In this document: one piece after another, positions 15,613-25,402 of the stretch | Position numbering within the stretch: the stretch's first letter is position 1 | Layout of the letters: the number at the start of each line of letters is the position of its first letter | Assembly (NCBI RefSeq): GCF_022170785.1 | Contig: NZ_CP081870.1 | Coordinates: 1,476,001-1,540,000 of the forward strand | Direction of reading: 5' to 3' | DNA from: Rossellomorea marisflavi | Lineage (GTDB): Bacteria; Bacillota; Bacilli; Bacillales; Bacillaceae_B | Length of the DNA: 64,000 nucleotides | Position numbers and translations under genes: made by a program | Notes under the pieces: model-generated | Database searches by the model: none | What the model was told of the DNA's origin: nothing | The model's input: the letters and a program-made list of their open reading frames with translations, nothing else

Positions 15613-17229
15613 ATGATGCAGACGCCTTTACTTCTAACAGCGATGATGGAACGAGCAGAAAAGTTTTATCCCAAAAAGCACATCGTTTCAAGGACCGAAT
15701 CGGGCATTCACCGCTTCACCTATAAAGAATGGGGAAAAAGGACGAGGAGACTCGGCAGCGTCCTGAAGAACCTAGGGGTCAAGGAAGGAGATAAGGTGGG
15801 GACCCTTGCGTGGAATCATCACCGTCACCTTGAAGGGTATTTTGCAATCCCGTGCATGGGCGCAGTGCTTCACACCATCAACATCAGGCTGTCCCCTCAG
15901 CATATCGTGTATATCATCAATCATGCAAAAGACACTGTTCTTCTTGTGGATTCCGATCTTCTACCACTGGTGGAAAAAATCAGGGATCAGATCCCTCATG
16001 TCGAGTCCATCATTGTCATGACGGACGGCGAAATGCCTGATTCGACCATTGAAGATCTGCATCATTATGAAGAGCTACTCGAGAAAGGTGATCCGACATT
16101 CTCTTTCAGGCATGATCTCGACGAAAACGCGCCTGCCGGTATGTGCTATACTTCTGCGACAACAGGGAATCCGAAAGGGGTCGTATACTCGCACCGGGGC
16201 ATTGTCCTCCATGCCATGGCCCTCGGACTTGCCGATACAACCGGGATCATGGAGAGGGATGTGGCTCTGCCTGTCGTACCGATGTTCCATGTGAATGCAT
16301 GGGGTCTCCCGTTCGCAGCCGTATGGTTCGGAACAACGCAAGTGTTGCCGGGCCCCTACTTCACCCCTGGGCTCCTCGCCCAACTGATGGAAAAAGAAAA
16401 GGTTACCGTTGCTGCCGGTGTACCCACCATATGGCTGGGACTCTTGAGAGAACTCGAAGAGAACCGATATGATCTATCTTCCGTCCGCTACCTCCTTTGC
16501 GGCGGCTCCGCAGCGCCGAGGGGAATGATCAAGACCTTTGAAGAAAAACACGGAATTCCATTCATGCATGCCTACGGGATGACTGAGACCAGCCCCCTCG
16601 CCGTCGTGGCATCGATGAAGAGTCAGCATGACGAGTTATCGAATGAAGAGCGGTATGATGTCAAAGCCAAACAAGGAATCCTTGTCCCGGGACTGGAGAT
16701 GAAGATTCTCGGGAAAGACGGGGAAGTGGAGTGGAACGGCCGGGAGATGGGAGAACTTGCCCTCAGGGGGCCATGGATTGCATCCGAGTATTACGAGGAT
16801 GATCGGACAGAGGATGCTTTCAGGGATGGCTGGCTCCACACTGGAGATGTGGTGACGATCGATGAAGAAGGGTATATCAAGATCGTGGATCGGACGAAGG
16901 ATCTGATCAAATCAGGAGGAGAATGGATTTCATCTGTTGACCTGGAAAATGCCCTGATGTCTCATGAAGATGTCTTTGAAGCTGCAGTTGTTGCAGTACC
17001 TCATGAGGAGTGGCAGGAACGTCCTGTCGCATGTGTCGTCTTGAAAGATACCGAGAAGCGGACGGTCACAGAGGAAGAAATCATCGACTTCCTGCGTCCA
17101 CAGTTCGCGAAGTGGTGGTTGCCAGACAAAGTGATCTTCATGAAGGAAATTCCGAAGACATCGGTGGGGAAATTCCTGAAGATGGCCCTGAGAGATGAAA
17201 TTCATAATAAAATAAGCCAGGAGGAGTAA
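15613..17229 (+). CDS. Fatty acyl-CoA ligase (AMP-forming, AlkK/medium-chain type)
   Basis: Encodes 538 aa of the ANL superfamily. It activates a fatty acid via acyl-AMP to acyl-CoA. The P-loop is YTSATTGNPKGV near residue 178. Ala replacing the usual Gly in TSGTTG, with NPKGV, is typical of the AlkK/DmdB medium-chain branch. Later motifs are YGMTETSP, GWLHTGDV, DRTKDLIKSGGEWIS and the catalytic Lys region PKTSVGKFLKMALR. The gene is followed after 2 bases by a crotonase gene, so the pair likely works on one acyl chain. The exact chain length is unknown. Confidence 0.9.
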   Translation: MMQTPLLLTAMMERAEKFYPKKHIVSRTESGIHRFTYKEWGKRTRRLGSVLKNLGVKEGDKVGTLAWNHHRHLEGYFAIPCMGAVLHTINIRLSPQHIVYIINHAKDTVLLVDSDLLPLVEKIRDQIPHVESIIVMTDGEMPDSTIEDLHHYEELLEKGDPTFSFRHDLDENAPAGMCYTSATTGNPKGVVYSHRGIVLHAMALGLADTTGIMERDVALPVVPMFHVNAWGLPFAAVWFGTTQVLPGPYFTPGLLAQLMEKEKVTVAAGVPTIWLGLLRELEENRYDLSSVRYLLCGGSAAPRGMIKTFEEKHGIPFMHAYGMTETSPLAVVASMKSQHDELSNEERYDVKAKQGILVPGLEMKILGKDGEVEWNGREMGELALRGPWIASEYYEDDRTEDAFRDGWLHTGDVVTIDEEGYIKIVDRTKDLIKSGGEWISSVDLENALMSHEDVFEAAVVAVPHEEWQERPVACVVLKDTEKRTVTEEEIIDFLRPQFAKWWLPDKVIFMKEIPKTSVGKFLKMALRDEIHNKISQEE

Positions 17230-17231
17230 TC

Positions 17232-18026
17232 ATGAGCGTACAAAAACAAGGTGAATTAGTGAAGGTTCAAATAGAAGGAAAAGTGGCGAGAGTCGTCTTG
17301 AACCGGCCGGAGTCGTTGAATGCCCTCGACCTCGATTTGATGAGCGGGCTATTGTCTGCACTGAAGGAAATCAGGAGGGACCCAGATTTGGCGATTGTCG
17401 TACTGACCGGGGAAGGAAAAGGTTTTTCATCGGGAGGAGACATCAAATCCATGCTCTCCCTTGGGAATGAAGGCGATTTTTCCGAAGTGATGGATGTGAT
17501 CAATGAGCTTGCAATGACTCTCTACACCCTTCCGAAGATCGTCGTGGCGGGTATCCACGGTGCAGCCGCGGGTCTCGGGTTCAGCTTGGCGTTGACGGCC
17601 GATTATATCCTTTGCGAGGAAGACAGCAAGCTTGCCATGAATTTCATCGGGATTGGACTCATCCCCGATGGTGGCAGCCACTTCCTCCTTCAAGAGAGGC
17701 TCGGCACCCATAAGGCGAAAAGGATGATCTGGAATGGAAAAGTGATGCTCGGGCAAGAGGCCCTCATGAAAGGACTGGTAGACGAAGCACTTCCATCGGG
17801 GAAACTGGCAGAAGGACTGGAACGATATATCGAACAGTGTCTTCAATCCCCAGTGAAGGCACTCTTGAAAACAAAGGAAATTTATACCGAGTTGAATAAA
17901 GAGAGGCTTCAGGAAGCATTGCTCAAAGAAAAAGATGGTCAATGGCTCATGAGACAAACATCAGATCACCAAGAAGGAATCAAGGCATTCATTGAAAAGA
18001 GAAGGCCGTCATTCAAAGGGGAATAA
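17232..18026 (+). CDS. yhaR: Enoyl-CoA hydratase/isomerase family protein YhaR
   Basis: Encodes 264 aa of the crotonase fold. Oxyanion-hole segments are GKGFSSGGDIKSM and GAAAGLGFSLAL. The active-site segment reads FIGIGLIPDGGSHFLL. It lacks the Glu of classic hydratases (PEILLGxxPGxGG) but has the Asp of PaaG-type isomerases (GLxPDxGG), so isomerisation of a double bond is as likely as hydration. CAGGAGGAG precedes the ATG. The gene is co-transcribed with the acyl-CoA ligase. Confidence 0.87.
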   Translation: MSVQKQGELVKVQIEGKVARVVLNRPESLNALDLDLMSGLLSALKEIRRDPDLAIVVLTGEGKGFSSGGDIKSMLSLGNEGDFSEVMDVINELAMTLYTLPKIVVAGIHGAAAGLGFSLALTADYILCEEDSKLAMNFIGIGLIPDGGSHFLLQERLGTHKAKRMIWNGKVMLGQEALMKGLVDEALPSGKLAEGLERYIEQCLQSPVKALLKTKEIYTELNKERLQEALLKEKDGQWLMRQTSDHQEGIKAFIEKRRPSFKGE

Positions 18027-18029
18027 CGG

Positions 18030-18059
18030 AAAAGAGGGTGCCGAATGGCGCCCTCTTTT
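18030..18059. terminator. Bidirectional terminator between yhaR and the yhzD-like gene
   Basis: Stem AAAAGAGGGTGCC/GGCGCCCTCTTTT with loop GAAT. A-rich and T-rich flanks serve both strands. Confidence 0.9.
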
Positions 18060-18060
18060 G

Positions 18061-18246
18061 TTATACGTGGAATAATAGAAGCTTTCCCAGTGGGGAAGTG
18101 AAACGATGGGTGTGATCAAGATACCCCTTCTCTGCCAACATACTTTCCCCAACCTTCTTCGCTTCCTCATCCGTTGCAGCCTGGACACTCTCATCCAGAA
18201 GTTTTGCCCCATTCTTCTCGAATACTGTAAGTTTATACGTTTTCAT
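18061..18246 (-). CDS. YhzD-like small protein
   Basis: Encodes 61 aa, MKTYKLTVFEKNGAKLLDES continuing to a conserved-looking HRFTSPLGKLLLFHV end. The two-strand start and EEAKKVGESMLAEKG helix match small YhzD-type proteins found next to yhaO in Bacillus. Function is unknown. ATG at 18246 has AAGGGG 7 bases upstream. It is divergent from yhaO. Confidence 0.72.
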   Translation of the reverse strand: MKTYKLTVFEKNGAKLLDESVQAATDEEAKKVGESMLAEKGYLDHTHRFTSPLGKLLLFHV

Positions 18247-18413
18247 CGCTCTACCCCTTTGCAACATGATCACTTTTTATTTTTTCATATTTTTCTAATA
18301 ATGAAAAGTGGAATATTCCTATACCAATAAATAATTCACAGATGAAATGATAGCGTCCGTTGGGGTATAATGGGTAGTATTAGAACATATATTCGTAATT
18401 TTGGAGGGGAACC

Positions 18414-19613
18414 ATGAAGAAAATCCGGTTTCTGCACGCTGCAGATCTGCATTTGGACAGTCCGTTCAAAGGGTTGAAGAACTTGCCCGCAGCGCGGTTC
18501 AAACACATACAGGGAAGCACCTTTGCTTCTTTTGAAAGACTGATTGACGAGGCACTTAAAAGGGAGGTCGACTTTGTGCTCATCAGCGGGGATCTCTTTG
18601 ATGAAGAGGATCGTAGTATCCGGGCGCAGGCGAGGCTCGTGCAACAGTTCGATCGTTTAAAGGAGAAGGAGATCCCCGTTTTCATCATCCATGGAAACCA
18701 TGATCACCTTGGGGGATTCAGGGTTCAACTGGACATGCCTCCCCATGTACATATCTTCTCTGAACGACCTGAGTGGAAACAGATAAGGACGAAGGATGGG
18801 GCAGATGTCTCAATCGCGGGATTCAGCTATGGAAGCCGTCATATTCACGAGAGGATGATTACAGAATATCCAAAGGCCGAAGGCGGCGGCTACAGGATCG
18901 CTCTTCTTCATGGAAGTGAAGGGAGCATCGAGGCGGACCATGAACCCTATGCCCCCTTCACCATCAAGGAACTGCTAGATAAGGGATATGATTACTGGGC
19001 ACTGGGTCATATCCACAAGCGGCAGATCCTCCATGAGGATCCTTACATTGTGTATCCGGGGAATATACAAGGAAGGCACCGGAAAGAAACCGGCCCTAAA
19101 GGCTGTTACGAAGTCGAGATGGAAGGGGACCGTACCGAACTGACCTTCATACCCGTACAGGAAGTAGAATGGATACAAAAATCTGTATCACTCGATGGGG
19201 TCACCCGTTTTGGTGAGCTGTACAATCGGATCAGGGAGGCCGTGGATTCGTGCGGTGAAGATATGATCGAACTCCGTCTGGAGGGAAAGGGCAGCTTGGG
19301 GGAAGAGGAATGGAGGAGGATCCAGAACGGTGAGTTACTGGATACGATTCAATCGGCAATGGAGGATGAACAAGGGATCAAATGGGTGCATCGTGTGTCC
19401 TTTGCAGAAGAGAAATGGGTTCTTGATGAGCGCGACCCATTCAGCCAAATCATGTTTGAGATGCTTGATGAGCTGGAGCAGGGCGACTGGACATCGTCCC
19501 TGTCAGAGCTGATGGATCATCCGTTGATCTATAAGCATGGTCTTCAGGTGGATCAGGAGGTCTTTCACGATGTCAGAAAGCTCCTCGGCACCCCGGGCAA
19601 GGAAGGAAGGTGA
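18414..19613 (+). CDS. yhaO: DNA repair exonuclease YhaO (SbcD/Mre11-like)
   Basis: Encodes 399 aa of the calcineurin-like phosphoesterase family. The five metal-binding motifs are visible: AADLHLDSPF near the start, ISGDLFDEED, IHGNHDHLGG, LLHGSEGS and WALGHIHKRQ. These match Mre11/SbcD nucleases that act with an SMC-like ATPase partner, here YhaN directly downstream (4-base gap). GGAGGGG precedes the ATG. An upstream TATAAT at 18366-18371 is a probable -10 element. Confidence 0.9.
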   Translation: MKKIRFLHAADLHLDSPFKGLKNLPAARFKHIQGSTFASFERLIDEALKREVDFVLISGDLFDEEDRSIRAQARLVQQFDRLKEKEIPVFIIHGNHDHLGGFRVQLDMPPHVHIFSERPEWKQIRTKDGADVSIAGFSYGSRHIHERMITEYPKAEGGGYRIALLHGSEGSIEADHEPYAPFTIKELLDKGYDYWALGHIHKRQILHEDPYIVYPGNIQGRHRKETGPKGCYEVEMEGDRTELTFIPVQEVEWIQKSVSLDGVTRFGELYNRIREAVDSCGEDMIELRLEGKGSLGEEEWRRIQNGELLDTIQSAMEDEQGIKWVHRVSFAEEKWVLDERDPFSQIMFEMLDELEQGDWTSSLSELMDHPLIYKHGLQVDQEVFHDVRKLLGTPGKEGR

Positions 19614-19617
19614 TTGC

Positions 19618-22563
19618 ATGAAGATTAAGGGAATCCATATCTATGCCTATGGAAAACTGATCAATCAGCACTATACCATGGAAGAATTACAGGTGATCTT
19701 TGGACAAAACGAGGCAGGGAAATCGACGATCATGTCTTTCATCCACAGCGTCCTCTTCGGCTTTCCTACCAAGCAGCATTCACTCCCACGCTACGAACCG
19801 AAAACATCATCAGACTATGGAGGAGTTCTCAGGGTGTGCACTCCTTCCGGAGAGGAGATCCGGATTGAAAGGAAGAGGGGGGGACCAGCCACGGGGACTG
19901 TGACTCTTCAATATGAAGATGGGAGGGTAGAAGGGGAGGAAGGGCTTCACCGGCTACTCGGTACCATCGACCGGAAAACCTACGGGAACATTTTTTCCTT
20001 TGACCTTGAGGGTCTTCAGGGAATCCACCGATTGAAAAAGGAAGACCTTAACCGCTTCTTATTCTCAGCAGGATCCACCGGAACGGATGCCCTCATGCAG
20101 ATGGAGCAGGCGTGGCAAAAAGAACAGGAACAGCTCTTCAAACGCTCCGGGCGCAAACCTGTGATCAATCTCCTACTCTCTGAGCTCACGTCACTTGAAA
20201 AGAAACTGAAAGAAGCGAAAGGTCGCAATGACCGCTATGCTCCCCTTCATGTAGAAAAAGAGCAAATCGGTAAAAGACTGGAATTTCTTGAACATGAGCT
20301 GAAGATCCTGCAGGAAAGAAAACATACCCTTTTGCAGATCCGGGAAAACTGGGATGCTCTCAGTGAAAGAGTGTATACATTGGATAGGATCGGACAAATT
20401 GGTGACTTCCCGTTTCCTGAAAAGGGTCTGCACCGCCTCGATGAGTGCAGGCGGGAGGTCCGGAAGGTGGAAGCCCAGCTTGAAACCCTGCAGCTCAAAA
20501 AGGATACCTTTTTGGAAAGGGTGGAACGGGACGCAGAGATTGAAGAGGAAGAACGGAGCTTCCTGGAAGAAAAGCTGGCATCTCAGGGGAACTTTCAAAA
20601 ATGGATCCATGATCTTGAGGATCATCGGAGGGAAGTCGAAGCGATTGAAAGTGGCATCCGAGGAATCAGAAGGGAGCTCCAACTGAGTTTGGAAGGACAT
20701 GAGGCTGCTTCCGTCAACATCAGCTTCTCGATGAATGAGAGAATCAACGACGCAATTGAAGAAAAGACGGAAATCCTTCATGAACGGGAGCATAATCGGA
20801 AGAAAAGGGCGGAAGCACAAGCAACCAGAGATCGAACCGAGCGGGATTGTGACGCTGCGGAGAATCGATTGATCGGGGAGGAGGCCTTTCAGGATCTCCA
20901 GCGGAAAATCAAAAAAGGGATGTCCGAGGCCCAGAGAAACTGGTTCAGGGAACGATTGGAAGAAGAGGAGAGGATGCTTGCGAGCGACCGTAAGACATTG
21001 GGCGGACAGAAGAAGATCACGTTATCCCTTCTTTTGATCGGACTGATCCTGACGCTATGGGGGATCTGGACGGGAACATGGATCATGGGCCTTGCCCTGC
21101 TGCCGGGCGTCATGAGCATATTATCCTTTAGGCAGTCGCGATCGCGCTTGATTGAACGTGAGAAAAGGATCCAATCCATGGAACGACCCGAAGGAGAGGT
21201 ATCGTCCGACTCCCAGCGCCTCTATGATGAACAGCTTGAGTACCGCAGTCAATGGAAGCAGCTCATTCTGAAGCTTGAAGAGACGGAAGGTATGCTCGCA
21301 GGTATCGTGGAAGAGGAGAGCCGACTTGTGAACAGGCTGCAGGATGTAGATGACAGGATTGCCTCTATCGTTTCAGAGCTTGGACTACCTGTTGATTTCC
21401 AGTGGAAATGGCTGAGGGAAGCCTATATAAGGCTGAAGGAACTCGTGACCCTTCATGACAGGTTGCTCATCCTCCATGACGAAATCCGCGGAGCTGAAAC
21501 CAAGATCCAAGCCTATACAGGGGAGTGTCGGGAGTGGTTCAATCGCCATGGAATCGAAGCTGTACCACTGGAGGAGATCCACAGTAAGATGAAGGAGCTT
21601 CTGAAGGAGATGGACAAAGAAGATCTGAAGAGGAATCACGCCAAGGAAGAGCTCAACCAGATCCGGATGGATATGCAAAGCCTTGAAATCGAACGAACCA
21701 AGCTGGAAGACGAGGTGGAGGGTCTTTTCTCCTTTGCAGGAACCACTTCGGAGGAAGCCTATAGGAAGACAGGTCAGCTTGCCGAAGAGAAACGGGAGCT
21801 GTTGCATGCCTATAGATTTATGGAAAAACGATTCCAGCCTGATATCCTGTCTGCTTTTACTGAATTTCAATCTAAAGATCTTGTTGAAAAGGAAATCATT
21901 CTTGCTTCCACTGAGATCGACGAATGCTCCCGCAGTATCTCCACCCTGCAGGAGGAGGCAGCGACACTTGCATATGAACTTCAAGTTCTAGAGGAAGGAA
22001 CCGAACATTCTGTCCTATTGCAACAGTTCGAAGGGAAGAAAGCCGAAATCCACGAGAAGATCCAGCGATGGTCGACTGTCACCCTGGCGAGGAAGGCTTT
22101 GGAAAATACGATGGAGCACTATCAGCAGACAAAGATGCCGAGGCTGATCGGGGAGGCAGAACAATACTTCCTTAAGCTCACGAATGGCCGATATCGTAAG
22201 ATCAACGTAACCGATGACGAAATGATCACGGTTGCCAGGGAAGACGGTCAGGTGTTTCAGGCTGTGGAACTCAGTCAGGGAACGAAGGAGCAACTGTATA
22301 TCGCCATCCGTTTCGCCCTGAGCTCTTCCCTGAAAGAAATCTATGATCTTCCCGTCATCATCGATGATGCGGCGGTGAACTTTGATGAAGGCAGAACCAG
22401 GGCATTCATTGAAGCGCTGGATAAGCTGTCGGAGAATCATCAAATCCTGTATTTCACCTGTCATCAGGCTGTAGTGGACACCTTCCAGGCACCAGGAGTG
22501 ATAAATTTGGATGAGCAGACAATTGAGACGGGTCTCGACGAGTCAAGTCGGGTGCCTCTGTGA
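19618..22563 (+). CDS. yhaN: SMC/Rad50-like ATPase YhaN
   Basis: Encodes 981 aa from ATG 19618, behind GGAAGGTGAT. The N-terminal Walker A is GQNEAGKST. Long coiled coils fill most of the protein, interrupted near residues 467-505 by a hydrophobic hairpin (LSLLLIGLILTLWGIWTG followed by WIMGLALLPGVMSIL) that should anchor it in the membrane. The C-terminal part holds the signature ELSQGTKEQLYIAIRFAL and Walker B LPVIIDDAAVNFDEGR. It forms the SbcC-like partner of YhaO. B. subtilis YhaN has a similar membrane hairpin, unlike true SbcC. Overlapping longer starts are not favoured. Confidence 0.92.
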   Translation: MKIKGIHIYAYGKLINQHYTMEELQVIFGQNEAGKSTIMSFIHSVLFGFPTKQHSLPRYEPKTSSDYGGVLRVCTPSGEEIRIERKRGGPATGTVTLQYEDGRVEGEEGLHRLLGTIDRKTYGNIFSFDLEGLQGIHRLKKEDLNRFLFSAGSTGTDALMQMEQAWQKEQEQLFKRSGRKPVINLLLSELTSLEKKLKEAKGRNDRYAPLHVEKEQIGKRLEFLEHELKILQERKHTLLQIRENWDALSERVYTLDRIGQIGDFPFPEKGLHRLDECRREVRKVEAQLETLQLKKDTFLERVERDAEIEEEERSFLEEKLASQGNFQKWIHDLEDHRREVEAIESGIRGIRRELQLSLEGHEAASVNISFSMNERINDAIEEKTEILHEREHNRKKRAEAQATRDRTERDCDAAENRLIGEEAFQDLQRKIKKGMSEAQRNWFRERLEEEERMLASDRKTLGGQKKITLSLLLIGLILTLWGIWTGTWIMGLALLPGVMSILSFRQSRSRLIEREKRIQSMERPEGEVSSDSQRLYDEQLEYRSQWKQLILKLEETEGMLAGIVEEESRLVNRLQDVDDRIASIVSELGLPVDFQWKWLREAYIRLKELVTLHDRLLILHDEIRGAETKIQAYTGECREWFNRHGIEAVPLEEIHSKMKELLKEMDKEDLKRNHAKEELNQIRMDMQSLEIERTKLEDEVEGLFSFAGTTSEEAYRKTGQLAEEKRELLHAYRFMEKRFQPDILSAFTEFQSKDLVEKEIILASTEIDECSRSISTLQEEAATLAYELQVLEEGTEHSVLLQQFEGKKAEIHEKIQRWSTVTLARKALENTMEHYQQTKMPRLIGEAEQYFLKLTNGRYRKINVTDDEMITVAREDGQVFQAVELSQGTKEQLYIAIRFALSSSLKEIYDLPVIIDDAAVNFDEGRTRAFIEALDKLSENHQILYFTCHQAVVDTFQAPGVINLDEQTIETGLDESSRVPL

Positions 22564-22605
22564 TATACTTGAAACAGTAAACTGAAAGAGAACGGGGGAA
22601 CAACC

Positions 22606-23547
22606 ATGTCCGGAATTACGACCTATGCAGTCGGTGAGACCATCGATTTGCATTTATTGATCAAACAGATGACAAAAGGCACAACCAATACAGGCAAGCC
22701 ATTCCTGACTATCATCCTGCAGGATAAGAGCGGGGATATCGAAGCGAAGCTGTGGGATGCCTCAGATCAGGATGAAAAAGCTTACCAGCCGGAGACGATT
22801 GTCAAGGTAGTCGGGGATATCCACAACTATCGGGGGAAGAACCAACTGAAAATCAAACAGATTCGTCCCGTGTCGCCGGGGGATGGTTTTTCCATTGCTG
22901 ATTTCCTGGAGACTGCTCCGGTAAGTATAGATGAAATGAGCAGTAAGATCACCCAATATATCTTTGAAATGCGCAATCCGAATATTCAGCGGATCACCCG
23001 TCATCTGATCAAAAAATATCAGAAGGACTTCCTTGAATATCCTGCAGCAACGAAGAATCACCATGAATTCGTATCTGGCCTAGCCTATCATGTCGTTTCC
23101 ATGCTTGATCTTTCAAAAGCCATCGCAGGACTATACCCGACGCTGGATTCCGACCTGTTGTATGCAGGTGTGATCCTTCATGATCTTGGCAAGGTGATTG
23201 AACTGTCCGGCCCGACTTCGACCACCTACACAATCGAGGGGAACTTGATCGGGCACATCTCCATCATGGTGAATGAAATCGGGAAAGCGGCCGATGAGCT
23301 TGGCATAGAAGGAGAAGAGGTCATGATCCTTCAGCATTTGGTCCTTAGCCACCATGGCAAGGCAGAATGGGGCAGCCCGAAACCCCCATTGATTCGCGAA
23401 GCAGAGATCCTTCACTATATCGATAACGTGGATGCGAAGATGAACATGCTCGACAGGGTCCTATCGAGGACGAAACCTGGGGAGTATACGGAGAGGGTCT
23501 TTGCCCTTGACAACCGCTCCTTCTATAAACCGACATTCCATGAATGA
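22606..23547 (+). CDS. yhaM: 3'-5' exoribonuclease YhaM
   Basis: Encodes 313 aa, the same architecture and size as B. subtilis YhaM. An N-terminal OB-fold nucleic-acid domain ([20 protein letters not shown]) is followed by an HD domain with [21 protein letters not shown] and [14 protein letters not shown] metal ligands. YhaM trims RNA 3' ends and can degrade single-stranded DNA in a manganese-dependent way. It is the third gene of yhaO-yhaN-yhaM, 42 bases after yhaN, followed by a terminator. Confidence 0.94.
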   Translation: MSGITTYAVGETIDLHLLIKQMTKGTTNTGKPFLTIILQDKSGDIEAKLWDASDQDEKAYQPETIVKVVGDIHNYRGKNQLKIKQIRPVSPGDGFSIADFLETAPVSIDEMSSKITQYIFEMRNPNIQRITRHLIKKYQKDFLEYPAATKNHHEFVSGLAYHVVSMLDLSKAIAGLYPTLDSDLLYAGVILHDLGKVIELSGPTSTTYTIEGNLIGHISIMVNEIGKAADELGIEGEEVMILQHLVLSHHGKAEWGSPKPPLIREAEILHYIDNVDAKMNMLDRVLSRTKPGEYTERVFALDNRSFYKPTFHE

Positions 23548-23552
23548 ACATG

Positions 23553-23580
23553 AAGTCCGGTCCTTCGACCGGGCTTTTTG
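23553..23580 (+). terminator. Terminator after yhaM
   Basis: Stem AAGTCCGGTC/GACCGGGCTT with loop CTTC and a T-run. Confidence 0.85.
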
Positions 23581-23661
23581 CTGTCTGAAAAAAGATTGTC
23601 ATAAGCAGGCAATCCTCTTCATATGGTGAAGTAAGGACAAACCTATAAGGAGTTGAAGCAG

Positions 23662-23838
23662 ATGACATTACCGATTTGGATGTATTTCATTGTAGCAGGG
23701 ATCTTTGTCAGTGCGTTCATGACCATTAAGTCGGCAAGGCAGGAAAAGGCCCAGGAGGATGAATGGATCGCGAAAGAGGGCGAGGTCTATATGACCCGCA
23801 TGGAAGAAGAAAAAGAGCGGCGGCGCGTGTCCTCTTGA
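23662..23838 (+). CDS. yhaL: Sporulation-associated small membrane protein YhaL
   Basis: Encodes 58 aa with an N-terminal membrane helix (LPIWMYFIVAGIFVSAFM) and a charged cytoplasmic tail (ARQEKAQEDEWI to KERRR). The size, topology and place between yhaM and prsA match YhaL, reported as a sporulation protein in B. subtilis. ATG 23662 has AAGGAG 9 bases upstream; the in-frame TTG at 23653 directly abuts that site and is rejected. Confidence 0.8.
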   Translation: MTLPIWMYFIVAGIFVSAFMTIKSARQEKAQEDEWIAKEGEVYMTRMEEEKERRRVSS

Positions 23839-23855
23839 TCAAATCGTCATTAAAG

Positions 23856-23897
23856 AAAAAAGACAGTCGGAGAATAATCTCCGGACTGTCTTTTTTG
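23856..23897. terminator. Bidirectional terminator between yhaL and prsA
   Basis: Stem AAAAGACAGTCCGGAG-type arms (AGACAGTCGGAGA/TCTCCGGACTGTCT) around AATAA, with A-run and T-run flanks. Confidence 0.9.
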
Positions 23898-23900
23898 GGT

Positions 23901-24845
23901 TCATTCTTTTGTATCGGATTCGGTCGTTGCATTGCCTTCAGGGGCAGCAGCATCCGGTGCTGGCGTACCGTTCAGGACTTGTTCGAATGCATCTTTGAGA
24001 TCTTTATCCTTGATCTTAAGATCTGCTTTTTCGATTTCGTCCTTCATGGATTCCTGGATTTTAGACTGGTCCACTTTTGAAAGTTTAAGCTCTTGCTCAA
24101 GATCTTTTTTCATATCTTTGAACGGTTTCTTTTCTTTCGTATCGGTCACTTCAATGATGTGGTAGCCATAATCTGTCTTCACAGGATCGCTGACCTCACC
24201 TTTTTTCAGGGAGTCAAGGGCTTTTGAGAACTCAGGTACAAAGCTTTGGCGTCCGGCATTATCAACCCATCCAAGGCTGCCACCGTTAGCTGCAGAAGCG
24301 GTATCGGTTGAATACTCGCTTGCAAGATCTTCGAATTTACCCCCGTCAGCCAATTTCTTTTTGACTTCCTTCGCAGTCTTTTCGTCTTCCACGAGGATGT
24401 GCCTTACTTCAATCGGAGCTTTCCAATTTTCGTAATAATCCTTGAGTTCCTTGTCAGTGACCTTTATATCTGATGTAGCCGCCTTCTCTTGAAGAAGCTG
24501 AAGCTTCAAATACTCTTTAAAGGATTTTTCATCAAGGTTGTACTGTTGAAGGAACATATCGAATTGATCACCGAGCTGTTCTTTCGCTTCGTCCATCTTT
24601 TTGTTGATTTCATCTTTAGAAACATCATACTTCTCATCGAGAACTTTTGTATAAACGAGTTCCTGCAGGGCTTGTTCCATTTGTGGAGTGAACTTTTGTT
24701 TCGCTGAATCATACAGTTCATCCTTGGTGATATCCCCGGCTTTCGTTGTCGCAACTACATCTTTATCGTCTGCCCCATTACCGCTGCATCCTGCTAGTCC
24801 CACGGCACCGGCAACAAGTGATACGGAAAGGATCCACTTCTTCAT
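23901..24845 (-). CDS. prsA: Extracytoplasmic foldase lipoprotein PrsA
   Basis: Encodes 314 aa. The signal peptide ends in the lipobox GLAGC with the lipidated Cys at residue 20. A central parvulin-type peptidyl-prolyl isomerase domain (about residues 145-237) carries VRHILVEDEKTA, GGSLGWV and YGYHIIEV. Flanking helical parts form the chaperone bowl that helps exported proteins fold between membrane and wall. The tail is low-complexity (NATTESDTKE). ATG 24845 has AGGAG 9 bases upstream. Position after yhaL matches B. subtilis. Confidence 0.95.
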   Translation of the reverse strand: MKKWILSVSLVAGAVGLAGCSGNGADDKDVVATTKAGDITKDELYDSAKQKFTPQMEQALQELVYTKVLDEKYDVSKDEINKKMDEAKEQLGDQFDMFLQQYNLDEKSFKEYLKLQLLQEKAATSDIKVTDKELKDYYENWKAPIEVRHILVEDEKTAKEVKKKLADGGKFEDLASEYSTDTASAANGGSLGWVDNAGRQSFVPEFSKALDSLKKGEVSDPVKTDYGYHIIEVTDTKEKKPFKDMKKDLEQELKLSKVDQSKIQESMKDEIEKADLKIKDKDLKDAFEQVLNGTPAPDAAAPEGNATTESDTKE

Positions 24846-25030
24846 GGTGATCAACTCCTAAGCTATTTTCAGTCATGCTTGGCTAAAATCTACAACCCAT
24901 ACTATATCACACTTTTTGGATGAAAAAAAATAATTTCCAAACTATTCTTGATAAAAATAGGCAGATAACATACCCAATTCCCAGATTCGTTCATATGATA
25001 TCAGCGAAGAGAGAAAAGGAGGTAATGATC

Positions 25031-25117
25031 ATGAGCTGTGGATACAATTCAGGATTTGCATTGCTTGTTGTATTGTTCATCTTATTAATCATCGTTGGTG
25101 CCGCGTTTATTTGCTAA
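25031..25117 (+). CDS. SscA/YjcZ-type sporulation micro-protein, copy 1
   Basis: Encodes 28 aa: MSCGYNSGFALL then VVLFILLIIVGAAFIC. The Gly/Cys-rich start and the conserved FALLVVLFILLIIVGA helix define the YjcZ/SscA family of spore coat-associated peptides. In B. subtilis sscA lies in this same neighbourhood. AAAGGAGG is 7-8 bases upstream. A CATATGATA sequence about 37 bases before the start resembles a sigma-K -10 element. Confidence 0.85.
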   Translation: MSCGYNSGFALLVVLFILLIIVGAAFIC

Positions 25118-25198
25118 TAAGAAATATGACAATAGCCTAAAACCATTAGACGTCTACTTGAATATAATGCATTAGCGCTTCAAAGGAGGTGGAACGTA

Positions 25199-25282
25199 AT
25201 GGGTAACGCATACGGCGGAGGTTTCGCGTTAATTGTTGTACTGTTCATCTTGTTGATCATTGTAGGTGCAGCTTGGCTATAA
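25199..25282 (+). CDS. SscA/YjcZ-type sporulation micro-protein, copy 2
   Basis: Encodes 27 aa: MGNAYGGGFAL then IVVLFILLIIVGAAWL. It is a close paralogue of the copy 82 bases upstream, but has lost the terminal Cys and the N-terminal Cys. AAAGGAGGTGG precedes the ATG. The peptide is almost wholly one membrane-type helix. Confidence 0.85.
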   Translation: MGNAYGGGFALIVVLFILLIIVGAAWL

Positions 25283-25317
25283 GATAGCCAAAAATACTAG
25301 GAATTGACGGATCAGGA

Positions 25318-25358
25318 TCAAAGAGGGGGCATTACTTGCAGCAACGTCCCCTTTTTGC
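25318..25358 (+). terminator. Probable terminator between micro-protein copies 2 and 3
   Basis: A GC-rich arm AAAGAGGGGGC faces GTCCCCTTTTT with a bulge and a 15-base loop, followed by Ts. It suggests copy 3 has its own transcript. Confidence 0.6.
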
Positions 25359-25402
25359 CTATCTCATCCGATGCTTCTCATACATGAAAGGAGGAAGCGC
25401 AT